Source: CAJQQK01 sp049116495 (GTDB lineage: Bacteria > Pseudomonadota > Alphaproteobacteria > Rhizobiales > Hyphomicrobiaceae). Taken from it: a stretch of DNA of 64,000 nucleotides. This document shows, piece after piece, positions 27,041 to 36,652 of this stretch. The notes under the pieces were generated by a model, which was not told where the DNA came from, did no database searches, and worked only from the letters and a program-made list of their open reading frames with translations. The stretch is from NCBI GenBank assembly GCA_049116495.1, contig JAGDYV010000043.1, positions 1 to 64,000 of the forward strand, in the 5' to 3' direction. The position numbers and the translations under genes are program-made. How positions within the stretch are numbered: position 1 is the first letter of the stretch; the number at the start of each line of letters is the position of its first letter.

Positions 27041-28121
27041 ACCATTAGTTGTTCTTGACCGCGTCACGAAGCGCTTCAAGGATTTCGTTGCCGTTGATGG
27101 CGTGTCGCTGGCAATCGAGAAGGGCGAGTTCCTGGCCCTGATGGGGCCATCAGGCTGCGGGAAAACGACGACGTTGCGCATGCTTGCCGGTATCGAAGAG
27201 CCAACGGAAGGCAGCATTTTTCTCTCCGGACAATCGATGAGCGCGTTGGACCCGAACGAGCGGGACACGCCGATGGTGTGGCAATCGTTGGCGTTGTTTC
27301 CATTTCTCAACGTTCGCCGAAACGTCGAGTTCGGGCTCAAGATGCGCGGGGTCGGGACGAGCGAACGCAAGCGCCGGTCGATGGAGTGGTTGGAGCGCCT
27401 TGGCATTGCCGAGCATGCTGAGCGCGACGTTGGAAAACTGTCTGGTGGTCAACGTCAGCGCGTTGCATTGGCGCGGGCGCTGGTTACAGAACCGCAGATT
27501 CTGCTGCTCGATGAACCACTGTCGGCACTTGATGCCCATCTGGTAATCCGTATGCAGGCAGAACTGACACGACTGCAGCGGGAACTTGGGATCACATTTG
27601 TTTATGTCACGCATTCGCAATCCGAAGCGTTTGCGATGGCTGACCGGGTTGCGCTGATGAACGGTGGTAAAATTGCGCAAGTGGGTGCGCCCCGCGACGT
27701 TTACCGTGCGCCTGCCAATCGTTTTGTCGCTGAGTTTGTCGGTCGCAATAATATTCTTGCTGGCCGGGCCAAGACGGTCGACGGTGATATGGTTGAGATC
27801 GAGACGCCGATCGGTGTGTTTGCCGCGCCCACTGAAGGGCGAGCGATCAATACTGGTGATGAAATCACATTCGTTGTTAGCGCTGATCTGGTGACGGCAT
27901 CAAAAGACGAACCAACAGCGATAAATCGGACCTTGTGCAAACTGATCACGGAGCAGTTTGTCGGTTCCTTCGTAACGCTTTTCCTGGAGGCAAGCGACGG
28001 GACGGAACTGAAAGTCGAGGTGCAGCAACGCGAACTTGAGACGTTGGAGCTTCGCCACGGCGCGCCGCTCTGGGTCAGTTGGTCAAAGGAACACGCGCAC
28101 GTGCTGCCCGACGCAAGTTGA
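27033..28121 (+). CDS. ABC transporter ATP-binding protein (PotA-like)
   Basis: The 362-residue protein has Walker A GPSGCGKTT, signature LSGGQRQRVALARAL, Walker B ILLLDEPLSALD and an H-loop in YVTHSQSEAF. A C-terminal TOBE-like domain (about 270-360) is usual for the spermidine/putrescine and sugar importers. It energises uptake with the two permeases. The next gene follows after 17 bases, tying import to the pyrimidine-degrading enzymes. Confidence 0.95.
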   Translation: MPEPLVVLDRVTKRFKDFVAVDGVSLAIEKGEFLALMGPSGCGKTTTLRMLAGIEEPTEGSIFLSGQSMSALDPNERDTPMVWQSLALFPFLNVRRNVEFGLKMRGVGTSERKRRSMEWLERLGIAEHAERDVGKLSGGQRQRVALARALVTEPQILLLDEPLSALDAHLVIRMQAELTRLQRELGITFVYVTHSQSEAFAMADRVALMNGGKIAQVGAPRDVYRAPANRFVAEFVGRNNILAGRAKTVDGDMVEIETPIGVFAAPTEGRAINTGDEITFVVSADLVTASKDEPTAINRTLCKLITEQFVGSFVTLFLEASDGTELKVEVQQRELETLELRHGAPLWVSWSKEHAHVLPDAS

Positions 28122-28138
28122 GAAGTGAGGTCTTTCGG

Positions 28139-29020
28139 ATGATACAGAACCCGATACCCTGGCCGAACGGCGCTCAATGCGCATGTGCAATTACGTTTGA
28201 CATGGATGCTGACAGTCTCATCCACATTTCCCGGCCGGAAGACTCGCACAAACGTCTCTACCCTATTTCCATGGGCCGCTACGGCCCAACAGTGGCGATC
28301 CCGCGCATTCTCGAAACGTATCGTCGCCTCGGGCTCCGGCAGTCATTCTTCGTTCCGGGATGGTGTCTTGAGCAGTACAGCGATGTCGTTGAACGCATCC
28401 TGGCGGCTGGTCACGAGATCGGCCACCACGGCTACCTGCATGAAGACCCTGTGATCACCGACGATCAGCAGCGGATCTCGTTTGAAAAGGCACTCGACAG
28501 CCACCAGAAGATTTGCGGTCAGAAACCGCGCGGCTATCGCGCGCCCGTTTATAATGCGACGGATACGACAATTGACCTGCTGGTTGAGCATGGCTTTGCC
28601 TACGACTCGTCGTTGATGGCCGATGACATTCCGTATTTGATGCGTACGCCCAAAGGCCAGATATGGGAAATGCCGGTGCACTGGGGAACCGATGATTGGC
28701 CGCCGTTCGCGCACTATGCGGAGATCGACTACATGATGCCGGTCAAAGGGCCGTCAGCCGGTCTCGCAGGATTTTGGGAGGAATTCGAAGCGCAGTACGA
28801 GGCGGGTGGGTTCTTTATGTTGATTGTCCATCCGTTCCTCACCGGCCGTTTGGCGCGCTGGCGTCACGTCGAAAAGTGGCTTGAAAAGACGCTTCGCGAT
28901 CGTAACGTCTGGTTTGCCACGTTAGGCGAAATAACCGATCATGTTGTCAAAATCTCAGAAGATGGAACGTACAGACCGAGGGTTGAGACCCTACCGTATT
29001 TCGACAGTCCAATATCGTAG
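28139..29020 (+). CDS. Polysaccharide-deacetylase-fold hydrolase (PuuE-like)
   Basis: The 293-residue protein starts at MIQNPIPWPNG (28139). It has the NodB-fold motifs TFDMDADS (metal-binding Asp), GHEIGHHGYLHED (HxxxH type) and GYRAPVYNAT. There is no signal peptide, so it is cytoplasmic. That argues against a cell-wall role and for the PuuE-type subfamily, where the fold hydrolyses cyclic or linear ureides. Embedded between a nucleobase-type importer and a cytosine deaminase, it may hydrolyse an amide or ureide intermediate. The exact substrate is unknown. Confidence 0.85.
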   Translation: MIQNPIPWPNGAQCACAITFDMDADSLIHISRPEDSHKRLYPISMGRYGPTVAIPRILETYRRLGLRQSFFVPGWCLEQYSDVVERILAAGHEIGHHGYLHEDPVITDDQQRISFEKALDSHQKICGQKPRGYRAPVYNATDTTIDLLVEHGFAYDSSLMADDIPYLMRTPKGQIWEMPVHWGTDDWPPFAHYAEIDYMMPVKGPSAGLAGFWEEFEAQYEAGGFFMLIVHPFLTGRLARWRHVEKWLEKTLRDRNVWFATLGEITDHVVKISEDGTYRPRVETLPYFDSPIS

Positions 29021-29028
29021 GTGATGCC

Positions 29029-29484
29029 TTGAGCGAATTGAACGAGACAGATGCCAAGTTCTTGCAGATGGCCTTCGAGGAAGCGCTTGCCGGATATAAT
29101 GAAGGCGGCTGTCCTATTGGTTCTGTGTTGGCGGAGGGCGAACGCATGATTGCCAGAGGACGCAATCAACGTGTCCAGGCCGGCGATCCAATTGCCCATG
29201 GCGAGATGGATTGCCTGCGCAAGGCCGGTCGGCAAAAATCGTATCGTCATATGACAATTTATACGTCGCTCAGTCCCTGCATGATGTGCTCCGGCACCAT
29301 TGTCCAGTTTGGCATTCCGCGTGTTGTGGTGGGCGAGAACAGGACGTTTGGCGGCAATGAAGCCTTTTTGCGCGATCGTGGCGTTGAGGTCATCATCGCA
29401 GATGACGCCGACTGCATCGCGCTGATGACACGCTTCGTTCAAGAAAAACCTGAGCTTTGGTCGGAAGACATCGCCGATGACTGA
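29029..29484 (+). CDS. Cytosine/nucleoside deaminase, yeast Fcy1-like
   Basis: The 151-residue deaminase probably starts at TTG 29029, with AGGTG just upstream. It has the zinc site HGEMD and TSLSPCMMCSGTI. The C-terminal pattern RVVVGENRTFGGNEAFLRDR, then a DD-containing stretch and PELWSEDI, closely parallels the yeast cytosine deaminase Fcy1 rather than E. coli CodA. It would convert cytosine to uracil, feeding the uracil-degrading genes that follow. This is assigned from motif order by eye. Confidence 0.85.
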   Translation: MSELNETDAKFLQMAFEEALAGYNEGGCPIGSVLAEGERMIARGRNQRVQAGDPIAHGEMDCLRKAGRQKSYRHMTIYTSLSPCMMCSGTIVQFGIPRVVVGENRTFGGNEAFLRDRGVEVIIADDADCIALMTRFVQEKPELWSEDIADD

Positions 29485-29568
29485 TCAGGGCGGATAGCAA
29501 CCTGGTTCCTCGTTTCTCACCCATCCAATTGAACCCCGACGCGTACCCCGGCAGCAGCAGGAAACACA

Positions 29569-30802
<1,234 letters not shown>

Positions 30803-30816
<14 letters not shown>

Positions 30817-32038
30817 TGCCAATGACGGTTCAGCACCTGCAGCGCTGCTTTTGAGTGCGAAGGCGGTGCGTGAGAGATGTTGGCAGGTCTTCGACGCCAG
30901 GGCGGAACTTGAGCATTTCAGTGTCCACCTTGACCGCCTCGAGGACGCGGCCGATTACGTCATTGAAACAACCCGTCAAAATTATCCAAGCCTCGACATT
31001 CCCTTTCACGCACGTTGGCGACATTTTACGTTTGCCGGCGTCGATCGATGGCAGGAATTGGCGCAAACGCTCACCGTCGATGCGGAAGAGATGGCTCGCA
31101 TTCAATTCGACCTCGTTATTGCAAGCGTGTTGCTTGATGCGGGTGCCGGCGCCGATTGGTGTTACCTCGATAAACGTACGGGCAAGAGCTTTTCCCGCTC
31201 TGAGGGGCTGGCATTGGCCAGTCTCGATGGATTTGCGGCCGGTCTCTTTTCGTCATCGCCCGGGAACAACTTTCAGGCCGATGCCCTCGCACTTTCGGCA
31301 ATTGGCCGTGATGATCTTGGGTCCGCGTTTCAGGTGACGCCGCAGAACCCGCTGGTTGGCCTGGACGGCCGGGTCCAACTCATGCGGTCGGTCGGTTCCA
31401 ATCTAACCGCCCACCCGGAATTCTTCTCAGCTGAGGCGCCGCGAATTGGTGGCTTGTTCGATTGCATCAAACGCACCTATGGGCAGAGTATCGCTGCAGC
31501 CGAATTGCTGGAGGTCGTTCTGACAGCGTTTGGAGGGATCTGGCCCGGACGCTTGGAAATCGATGGCGTCAACCTCGGTGACACGTGGGGTCATCCTGCC
31601 GTGGCGGGCGCAGGCGAGACCAACGGACGGGTACCTTTTCATAAACTGTCTCAGTGGTTGACTTATTCGCTGATCGAACCGCTCCAACAGGCTGGCATTG
31701 ACGTTGTCCTAATTGATGACCTCACGGGGCTCGCTGAATACCGAAACGGCGGGTTGTTCGTCGATCTGGGTGTCCTCGAGGTTCGTGACCCAACCACGCT
31801 GCAAGTGGCGCACAATCCCGGAGACCCATTGATCGTTGAGTGGCGGGCGCTGACGATCGCGTTGCTGGATCAGTTGGCGGACCTGGTACGATCCAAGTTG
31901 GGGGCGAAAGGTGAAAATCTGCCGTTGGCCAGTATTCTGGAGGGCGGGACGTGGGCAGCGGGGCGACGCATCGCGTCGAAACTGCGCGACGACGGCAGCC
32001 CGCCGATTAGAATCATAAGTGATGGTTCTGTATTTTGA
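30803..32038 (+). CDS. DUF1688 protein, URC4 type (uracil catabolism)
   Basis: The 411-residue protein has the DUF1688 signature NYPSLDIPFHARWRHF near residue 55, and later GLDGRVQLMRSVG and FHKLSQWLTYSLIEPL. In yeast, URC4 is needed after ring opening, and mutants accumulate ribosylurea. A TTG at 30803 overlapping the upstream stop by 14 bases is the preferred start. An ATG at 30719 would overlap by 98 bases and add residues not expected in the family. It sits between URC1- and URC6-type genes. Confidence 0.87.
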
Positions 32039-32065
32039 AGCAGCGAAATCGAGGAGTGGCGAGAC

Positions 32066-32698
32066 GTGACGGATAGTCTGACGGTGGTCAACCATCCCCT
32101 TATTCAGCACAAACTGACCCAGCTACGGGATGTGAAAACAATCACATCGGACTTCCGGCAGCTGTTGCGCGAGATTAGTCATCTGCTCGCCTATGAGGTG
32201 CTGCGAGATCTGCCGATGACGACGAAGGATATCGAGACTCCCATTGCCAAGATGTCGGCCCCTGTTCTGGCTGGCAAGAAGCTCGTCTTTGTTTCCATCC
32301 TGAGGGCCGGCAATGGCCTGTTGGACGGCATGCTGGATCTGGTGCCACTGGCTCGTGTCGGTCACATCGGTCTCTACCGTGACCCGGAAACCCTCACAGC
32401 CATCGAGTATTACCGCAAACTCCCGGATGACATATCAGAGCGTCCCGTCATCGCCGTCGACCCGATGCTGGCAACCGCCAACTCCGCCATTGCGGCGGTG
32501 TCACAACTCAAGGCAGCCGGCGTGGACAATATGAAGTTCGTTTGCGTGCTCGCTGCACCCGAGGGCGTTGAGCGGTTCGCTGCGGCCCACCCTGATGTTC
32601 CAATCTATACGGCGGCCGTTGACGAGAAGCTGAACGAACATAGCTACATTGTGCCCGGTCTTGGTGATGCCGGCGACAGAATGTATGGCACCAAATAA
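32066..32698 (+). CDS. upp: Uracil phosphoribosyltransferase (URC6 type)
   Basis: The 210-residue protein is the normal UPRTase length. It begins at GTG 32066 with GAGGAG nine bases upstream. It has ILRAGNGLLDGML and the PRPP loop region IAVDPMLATANSAIAAV. The usual E. coli form of the loop is DPMLATGGSA; here the two Gly are Ala-Asn. It converts uracil to UMP, the first step of the URC pathway. It is the last gene of the operon. Confidence 0.93.
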   Translation: MTDSLTVVNHPLIQHKLTQLRDVKTITSDFRQLLREISHLLAYEVLRDLPMTTKDIETPIAKMSAPVLAGKKLVFVSILRAGNGLLDGMLDLVPLARVGHIGLYRDPETLTAIEYYRKLPDDISERPVIAVDPMLATANSAIAAVSQLKAAGVDNMKFVCVLAAPEGVERFAAAHPDVPIYTAAVDEKLNEHSYIVPGLGDAGDRMYGTK

Positions 32699-32886
32699 GC
32701 ACTCCAGCTTCCGGTGGGCCGCCAATGTGGCTTGTGTCTCACGATCTGATACTTGCCATTATGAGCCACCGGAGTTCTTGAGCGCATTGTTGACGCTTGT
32801 TGGGCGAGGCATCTGCCGCGATGCCTTCCGACAGCGTTGCTATGGTGTTACTCTGCGCAAGTGCATTCGGTCAGGGAGACGGTAGA

Positions 32887-33540
32887 ATGAAAATTGCCGC
32901 GCTGGTCTTCGATAAGATTACGGTTCTTGACATTGTCGGTCCCGCCGAGGTGTTGAGTTGGGTGCCTGGTGCAGAGATTGTCTGGGTCGGCAAGGAGATT
33001 GGGCCAATCCGGGCAGCACCTTCGGGATTGGCAATCAATGTTGAGCATACGCTGGACGATGTTGCGAGTGCTGATGTCGTTATCGTCCCAGGCGGTCCTG
33101 GTGTCCGTCTTCTATTGGAGGATGCGAACGTGCTCGATTGGCTGCGGCAAATCCATGAGACGACGACGTGGACAACGTCAGTTTGTACCGGCTCGCTTCT
33201 TCTCGGTGCGGCCGGGCTCTTGAAGGGCATCGAGGCGACAACACATTGGAATGCCGTGACGGCACTAGAAGGCTTCGGCGCCAGCTATCGCGAAGAGCGA
33301 GTCATACCGCAAGGCAAGATCGTCACGTCAGCGGGGGTTTCGTCGGGCATCGACATGGCACTTTGGCTTGTTGGCCAAATCGCTGGCGATGAAGCGGCGA
33401 AGCAGGCGCAGCTGTGCATCGAGTACGATCCGAAACCACCCTACAATGCTGGGGCGCCTTCGAAGGCGTCACCGCAGGTGATTGAGCAGGCACGCGCGAC
33501 CGTCACGGATGTCGTCGCCAAATCTCTTGCAAATACATGA
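32887..33540 (+). CDS. DJ-1/PfpI family protein (isonitrile-hydratase-like)
   Basis: The 217-residue protein starts at MKIAALVFDK (32887) with GGGAG upstream. The nucleophile elbow is TSVCTGSLLLGAAGLL, with the conserved Cys. ATTHWNAV and VSSGIDMALWLV fit the isocyanide-hydratase/transcription-factor-associated branch. There is no helix-turn-helix domain, so it is the enzyme-only form. It is separated by about 190 bases from upp and probably has its own promoter. Substrate is unknown. Confidence 0.88.
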   Translation: MKIAALVFDKITVLDIVGPAEVLSWVPGAEIVWVGKEIGPIRAAPSGLAINVEHTLDDVASADVVIVPGGPGVRLLLEDANVLDWLRQIHETTTWTTSVCTGSLLLGAAGLLKGIEATTHWNAVTALEGFGASYREERVIPQGKIVTSAGVSSGIDMALWLVGQIAGDEAAKQAQLCIEYDPKPPYNAGAPSKASPQVIEQARATVTDVVAKSLANT

Positions 33541-33653
33541 AGCGTGGATGCGGAAGAGGCCTAGAATCGCGTTGGCCGCCCAAGCCAATCGGGTGCTTGA
33601 CGTTGACCTGACGCAAAGCTTTCGGAACATCTAGTCTCTGTACTCGACGAAAA

Positions 33654-33699
33654 GACGCTGCTGACCATCTGAGCGGGGTCGTCAGAAGTCAGCAGCGTC
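33654..33699. repeat. Perfect 12-base inverted repeat
   Basis: GACGCTGCTGAC at 33654-33665 is the exact reverse complement of GTCAGCAGCGTC at 33688-33699, separated by 22 bases. No T-run follows. It could be a hairpin at the 3' end of the DJ-1 gene transcript, or a remnant of a mobile element end. Confidence 0.7.
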
Positions 33700-33845
33700 A
33701 CCCCCCGTGCCCTCGCGAACCCGTGTCCGCTGGGCAGATGCAAATTCGAGGGCAACGACCGCAAGTTGTCTACAGATAAATTATAATCGCGGAAGTTAAG
33801 TTCGTGTGCGTGCTAATTTTGCATCCACAAGCGCTCCGGGGCCCA

Positions 33846-33881
33846 GGGGCGTTTTGAGGGGCGTTTTCAGGGACGTTTTCC
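33846..33881. repeat. 12-base tandem repeat, three copies
   Basis: GGGGCGTTTTGA, GGGGCGTTTTCA and GGGACGTTTTCC follow each other directly, and a fourth partial GGGGCG unit begins at 33882. Period 12 keeps any reading frame open and suggests slippage. Confidence 0.75.
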
Positions 33882-34009
33882 GGGGCGCCGCCGTCTGTAA
33901 ACCCAGTTGATGTTCGTGTTCGAAACACCGACCCGAAGATGGGCCGCGGCGGATGGTTCAACTTGCCACGATCACGCTCTAAGCGATGACGGGCATTGGG
34001 TGGGCTACC

Positions 34010-34655
34010 TCAAGGGTTTTCCTTCGATTGTGTGTCGTCACCTTTCATCATTGCGGTTCGCTGTCGTTTCGAAAATGACACTGACGCTGCATCTGCGCCT
34101 CGTGCGTATGACGAAACGTTTGCTGCCATTGCGCCAAGGGCAGCCATCGTATGCCGCTTTGAATACTGGCCAACGTGGGAGGCCTGAAAGCCCATCGAAG
34201 ACGCTTGATCCCACGCGTCGTGATCGGCTCCAAGATAGGTCACAAGCCAGTCGTCTTTCTGGCACCCCTCAATCAGTGCTTTGATGGACGCGGTATTGTG
34301 CTCCTGACTTGAGTTCTCGTGCCCGTCCGTCATGACGACGAGGGCTTTGCCATGGTTCGGCAAGCGCTCACGCATCGCATTGATTGATTGGCCGACAGCA
34401 TCGCACAACGGCGTGCCGCCGCGGGGATACTTCCTTGCTGGTGATCGGTTTGAATGCTTCCGCAACCACGCCAGAGCGGAGCGTATCGATCGACTGGGTG
34501 TCGAACACTGTGACGCTGATGGCAGCGTTGACGTCTTTATCATCTGCGAGCGTGGCGACATATTGGTTGAGACCACCAAGTGTATCGTCCCACGCGTTCG
34601 CCATGGAACCGGAGCGGTCGAGTACGATTTGAACGTCAAGTTTGTTACTCATCAT
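34010..34655 (-). pseudogene. VWA domain protein, frameshifted
   Basis: The gene starts at ATG 34655 (MMSNKLDVQIVLDRSGSM) and reads through the first MIDAS motif to FKPITSKEVS. It then continues in the next frame with RGGTPLCDAVGQSIN, LVVMTDGHENSS and on to a stop at 34010. The switch coincides with a run of four C (G at 34423-34426 on the plus strand), and removing one base restores a single frame of about 214 residues. All three MIDAS elements (DRSGS, GGT, TDG) are then intact. It may be a recent pseudogene or a sequencing error in the homopolymer. Its start overlaps the stop of the small upstream gene (ATGA). Confidence 0.75.
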
Positions 34656-34927
34656 GATTTGCCTTTCGTGGCTTGCCAGCGTGCCTTGGCGGCGGCCTTG
34701 GCAATATCGCTGCGTCGCTTTGATGAGAGCGTCCTTGCTCGCGCTTCACCGCCAAGTTTCTGTGCGCTGGGCACATCCATGTTGGCTTCTTCTGTGCCTG
34801 CGTTCGACACGTAGGACTGTACAATCGCGTCCTCCGGCAGGTCATATCCGTGTCGGCGCATGACTTTGCGTGCGGCTTCCGCGGCGCGGAGAAGGGCGGC
34901 TTTAGCGGGATCGGGCTTTTTGCTCAT
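34652..34927 (-). CDS. Small basic protein of unknown function, partner of the VWA gene
   Basis: The 91-residue protein starts MSKKPDPAKAALLRAAEAAR. It ends with SSKRRSDIAKAAAKARW, a basic Ala-rich motif found at the C-terminus of various small hypothetical proteins and probably helical. The middle contains a YVSNAGTEEANMD stretch. No enzyme motif is visible. The four-base overlap with the VWA gene indicates co-translation and a joint function. I do not recognise the family. Confidence 0.65.
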   Translation of the reverse strand: MSKKPDPAKAALLRAAEAARKVMRRHGYDLPEDAIVQSYVSNAGTEEANMDVPSAQKLGGEARARTLSSKRRSDIAKAAAKARWQATKGKS

Positions 34928-35448
34928 CGGTGCTCTATTGCCTGCTAGAGACCAGCATGCATGTAGCGAATGCTTGCTGTGCTTGCAAGTGGTGATTGTT
35001 TGTTGATCGTGCGGCTTCAATAAGATGCCGACTTGGCCACTGAACCTCAAGGCGGTTGAGGGCGCAGAATTCAGTCAGGGAGACAGATGCGTGCGAGTTC
35101 CTGATCAACGCCGAAACGCGATCAGGGATCGCGACCAATTGTTGTTGCCTTAGGTCAATTTGTTGGTCTTTGCAGCCCTGTCGTACCGTAGCGGTAGCTG
35201 TGTGCGAGGCAATGGCGACCACGTGCATTCGATGCAGGCATGATCCACACTCGAATGACTTTCTAGTTCGCATTGAAAACGTCCAAGGCATCTGCGACGC
35301 TTTCCGTTGGTGCATGGACCCTGCCATCGGCTTTTGCATTGTACCGTGTCAATGTCGTGTGGTTGTTGAAATTGGGACCTTGCGTGATGCCAAGATCAGT
35401 TCCTAGAGGGCGCTGGGATGCGTTTGAAATCGGATCAAGATGGAGCCA
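34928..35448. other. Intergenic stretch, nothing recognised
   Basis: A 134-codon minus-strand frame (34935-35339) crosses most of it but has no family-like sequence and no ribosome binding site. Promoters for the small gene (minus) and the Gfo/Idh gene (plus) must lie here. Confidence 0.45.
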
Positions 35449-36582
35449 ATGATGAAATCAGAACGCAAGCAAATCGGTTTGGCCATCATTGGTTGTGGCA
35501 CGATCGGACGCATTCGCGCAGAGTTGGCGCGGGCCTACCCCGGGATTGGCTGGCTCGGCCTGTGCGATCTTAAGTCGGATCTTGGCGAAAAACTGAAAGC
35601 TGATTGCGAAGCTGATTTCTTCACCAATGATTTTAAAGAGCTGCTGGGGCGGCCAGAAGTCAATGCCGTCATTATCGCGACAGATGAGAATTTCCATTTC
35701 GAGCCGACGATGGAGGCGGTGGAGCGCGGTCATGATCTGTTTATTGAAAAACCGCTCGCAACGGACGCGCGCCAATCGCTCAAGATCCATCAGGCGATAG
35801 AAGCGGCAGGCATCGACGCCGTTGTTGGCTACACACAACGCTTCCGACGACGCTTCCTCGCCGTAAAGGAGCGGCTGGTAACGGGACAGATCGGCGATGT
35901 GACCACGGTCGTGACCCGGGCTTTCATGAACCAGATGGTGCCGATTGCCACGGTATCGCGCACTCAGGACAGGGCAAACTTGACGCCGATGGTCGTTTCG
36001 GGGACCCACAGTCTCGACATGTGCATGTGGTTGATGGAAGGCAAGACGCCTGTGTCGGTGTTTGCGCAATCCGTCGACAAAGCGCTTGGCAAATGGGGCA
36101 CAAAGGATTCGACGTCCGGCATCTTCACGATGGATGACGGCACGATTTGGAGCATGAACATCAGTTGGGCGTTGCCGGTCGTGTGGCCGGGTGCCGTTTA
36201 CGGTATCGAGATCGGCATCGTCGGCACCAAGGGCGTGATTGACATTGAGGATACGCACCGCGATGTCGTGCTTGCCACCGAGATTGCCCAGGGTGCCGGC
36301 TATGCGCCGGAAGGGTTCGATCCCGGTGCGCCGCGGCATGTCGATTTCCTGACCAGCTACCCGCCCGGAGATTTGCACGATTCGCAACTTTGGGGACCGA
36401 TGCGCGAGGAAACCAACTCATGGTATCAGCGCATCTACATGAAGCAGAGCACTCCGCACGCAACGGCGGCGGATGGTCATCGCAACCTCATGTTGACCAT
36501 GGCCATGGATCTCTCGGCAAAGCGCGGCGTTCCTGTGTCGTTGCCTGCGGATGCCGATGAATTGATGCGCGAACTAACCTGA
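35449..36582 (+). CDS. Gfo/Idh/MocA family NAD(P)-dependent oxidoreductase
   Basis: The 377-residue protein has an N-terminal Rossmann fold (IGLAIIGCGTIGRIRAEL), then VIIATDENFHFEPT, and the catalytic-lysine motif FIEKPLAT. SGTHSLDMCMWLM supplies the usual downstream active-site region. It oxidises or reduces a sugar, inositol or related polyol. ATG codons at 35440, 35449 and 35452 are possible; GGAG at 35442-35445 favours the latter two. No sugar transporter is adjacent. Confidence 0.92.
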   Translation: MMKSERKQIGLAIIGCGTIGRIRAELARAYPGIGWLGLCDLKSDLGEKLKADCEADFFTNDFKELLGRPEVNAVIIATDENFHFEPTMEAVERGHDLFIEKPLATDARQSLKIHQAIEAAGIDAVVGYTQRFRRRFLAVKERLVTGQIGDVTTVVTRAFMNQMVPIATVSRTQDRANLTPMVVSGTHSLDMCMWLMEGKTPVSVFAQSVDKALGKWGTKDSTSGIFTMDDGTIWSMNISWALPVVWPGAVYGIEIGIVGTKGVIDIEDTHRDVVLATEIAQGAGYAPEGFDPGAPRHVDFLTSYPPGDLHDSQLWGPMREETNSWYQRIYMKQSTPHATAADGHRNLMLTMAMDLSAKRGVPVSLPADADELMRELT

Positions 36583-36652
36583 ATTTCGAAAGACCCCGAA
36601 AATTAGAGACGCACGTCCGCGTCAAGAAAACCATTTTTTGCGGAGAAGCAAA

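Larger units (their letters stand above)
33541..34009. other. Gene-poor stretch with short repeats
   Basis: No convincing gene. It holds a 12-base inverted repeat and a 12-base tandem repeat, listed separately. A 63-codon minus-strand frame through the tandem repeat would encode a PENxP-like repeated peptide, but it has no ribosome binding site or known family. Confidence 0.5.

Noticed and set aside
33770..33961. Small gene encoding a PENxP repeat peptide on the minus strand
   Set aside because: No ribosome binding site, no family, and the repeat is explained by a 12-base tandem array.
33541..35448. Integrated phage or insertion sequence
   Set aside because: Short repeats and a damaged gene are present, but no transposase, integrase, capsid or target-site duplication was found.
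35458..36387. 309-codon minus-strand frame
   Set aside because: Antisense to the Gfo/Idh/MocA gene with intact Rossmann and EKP motifs.
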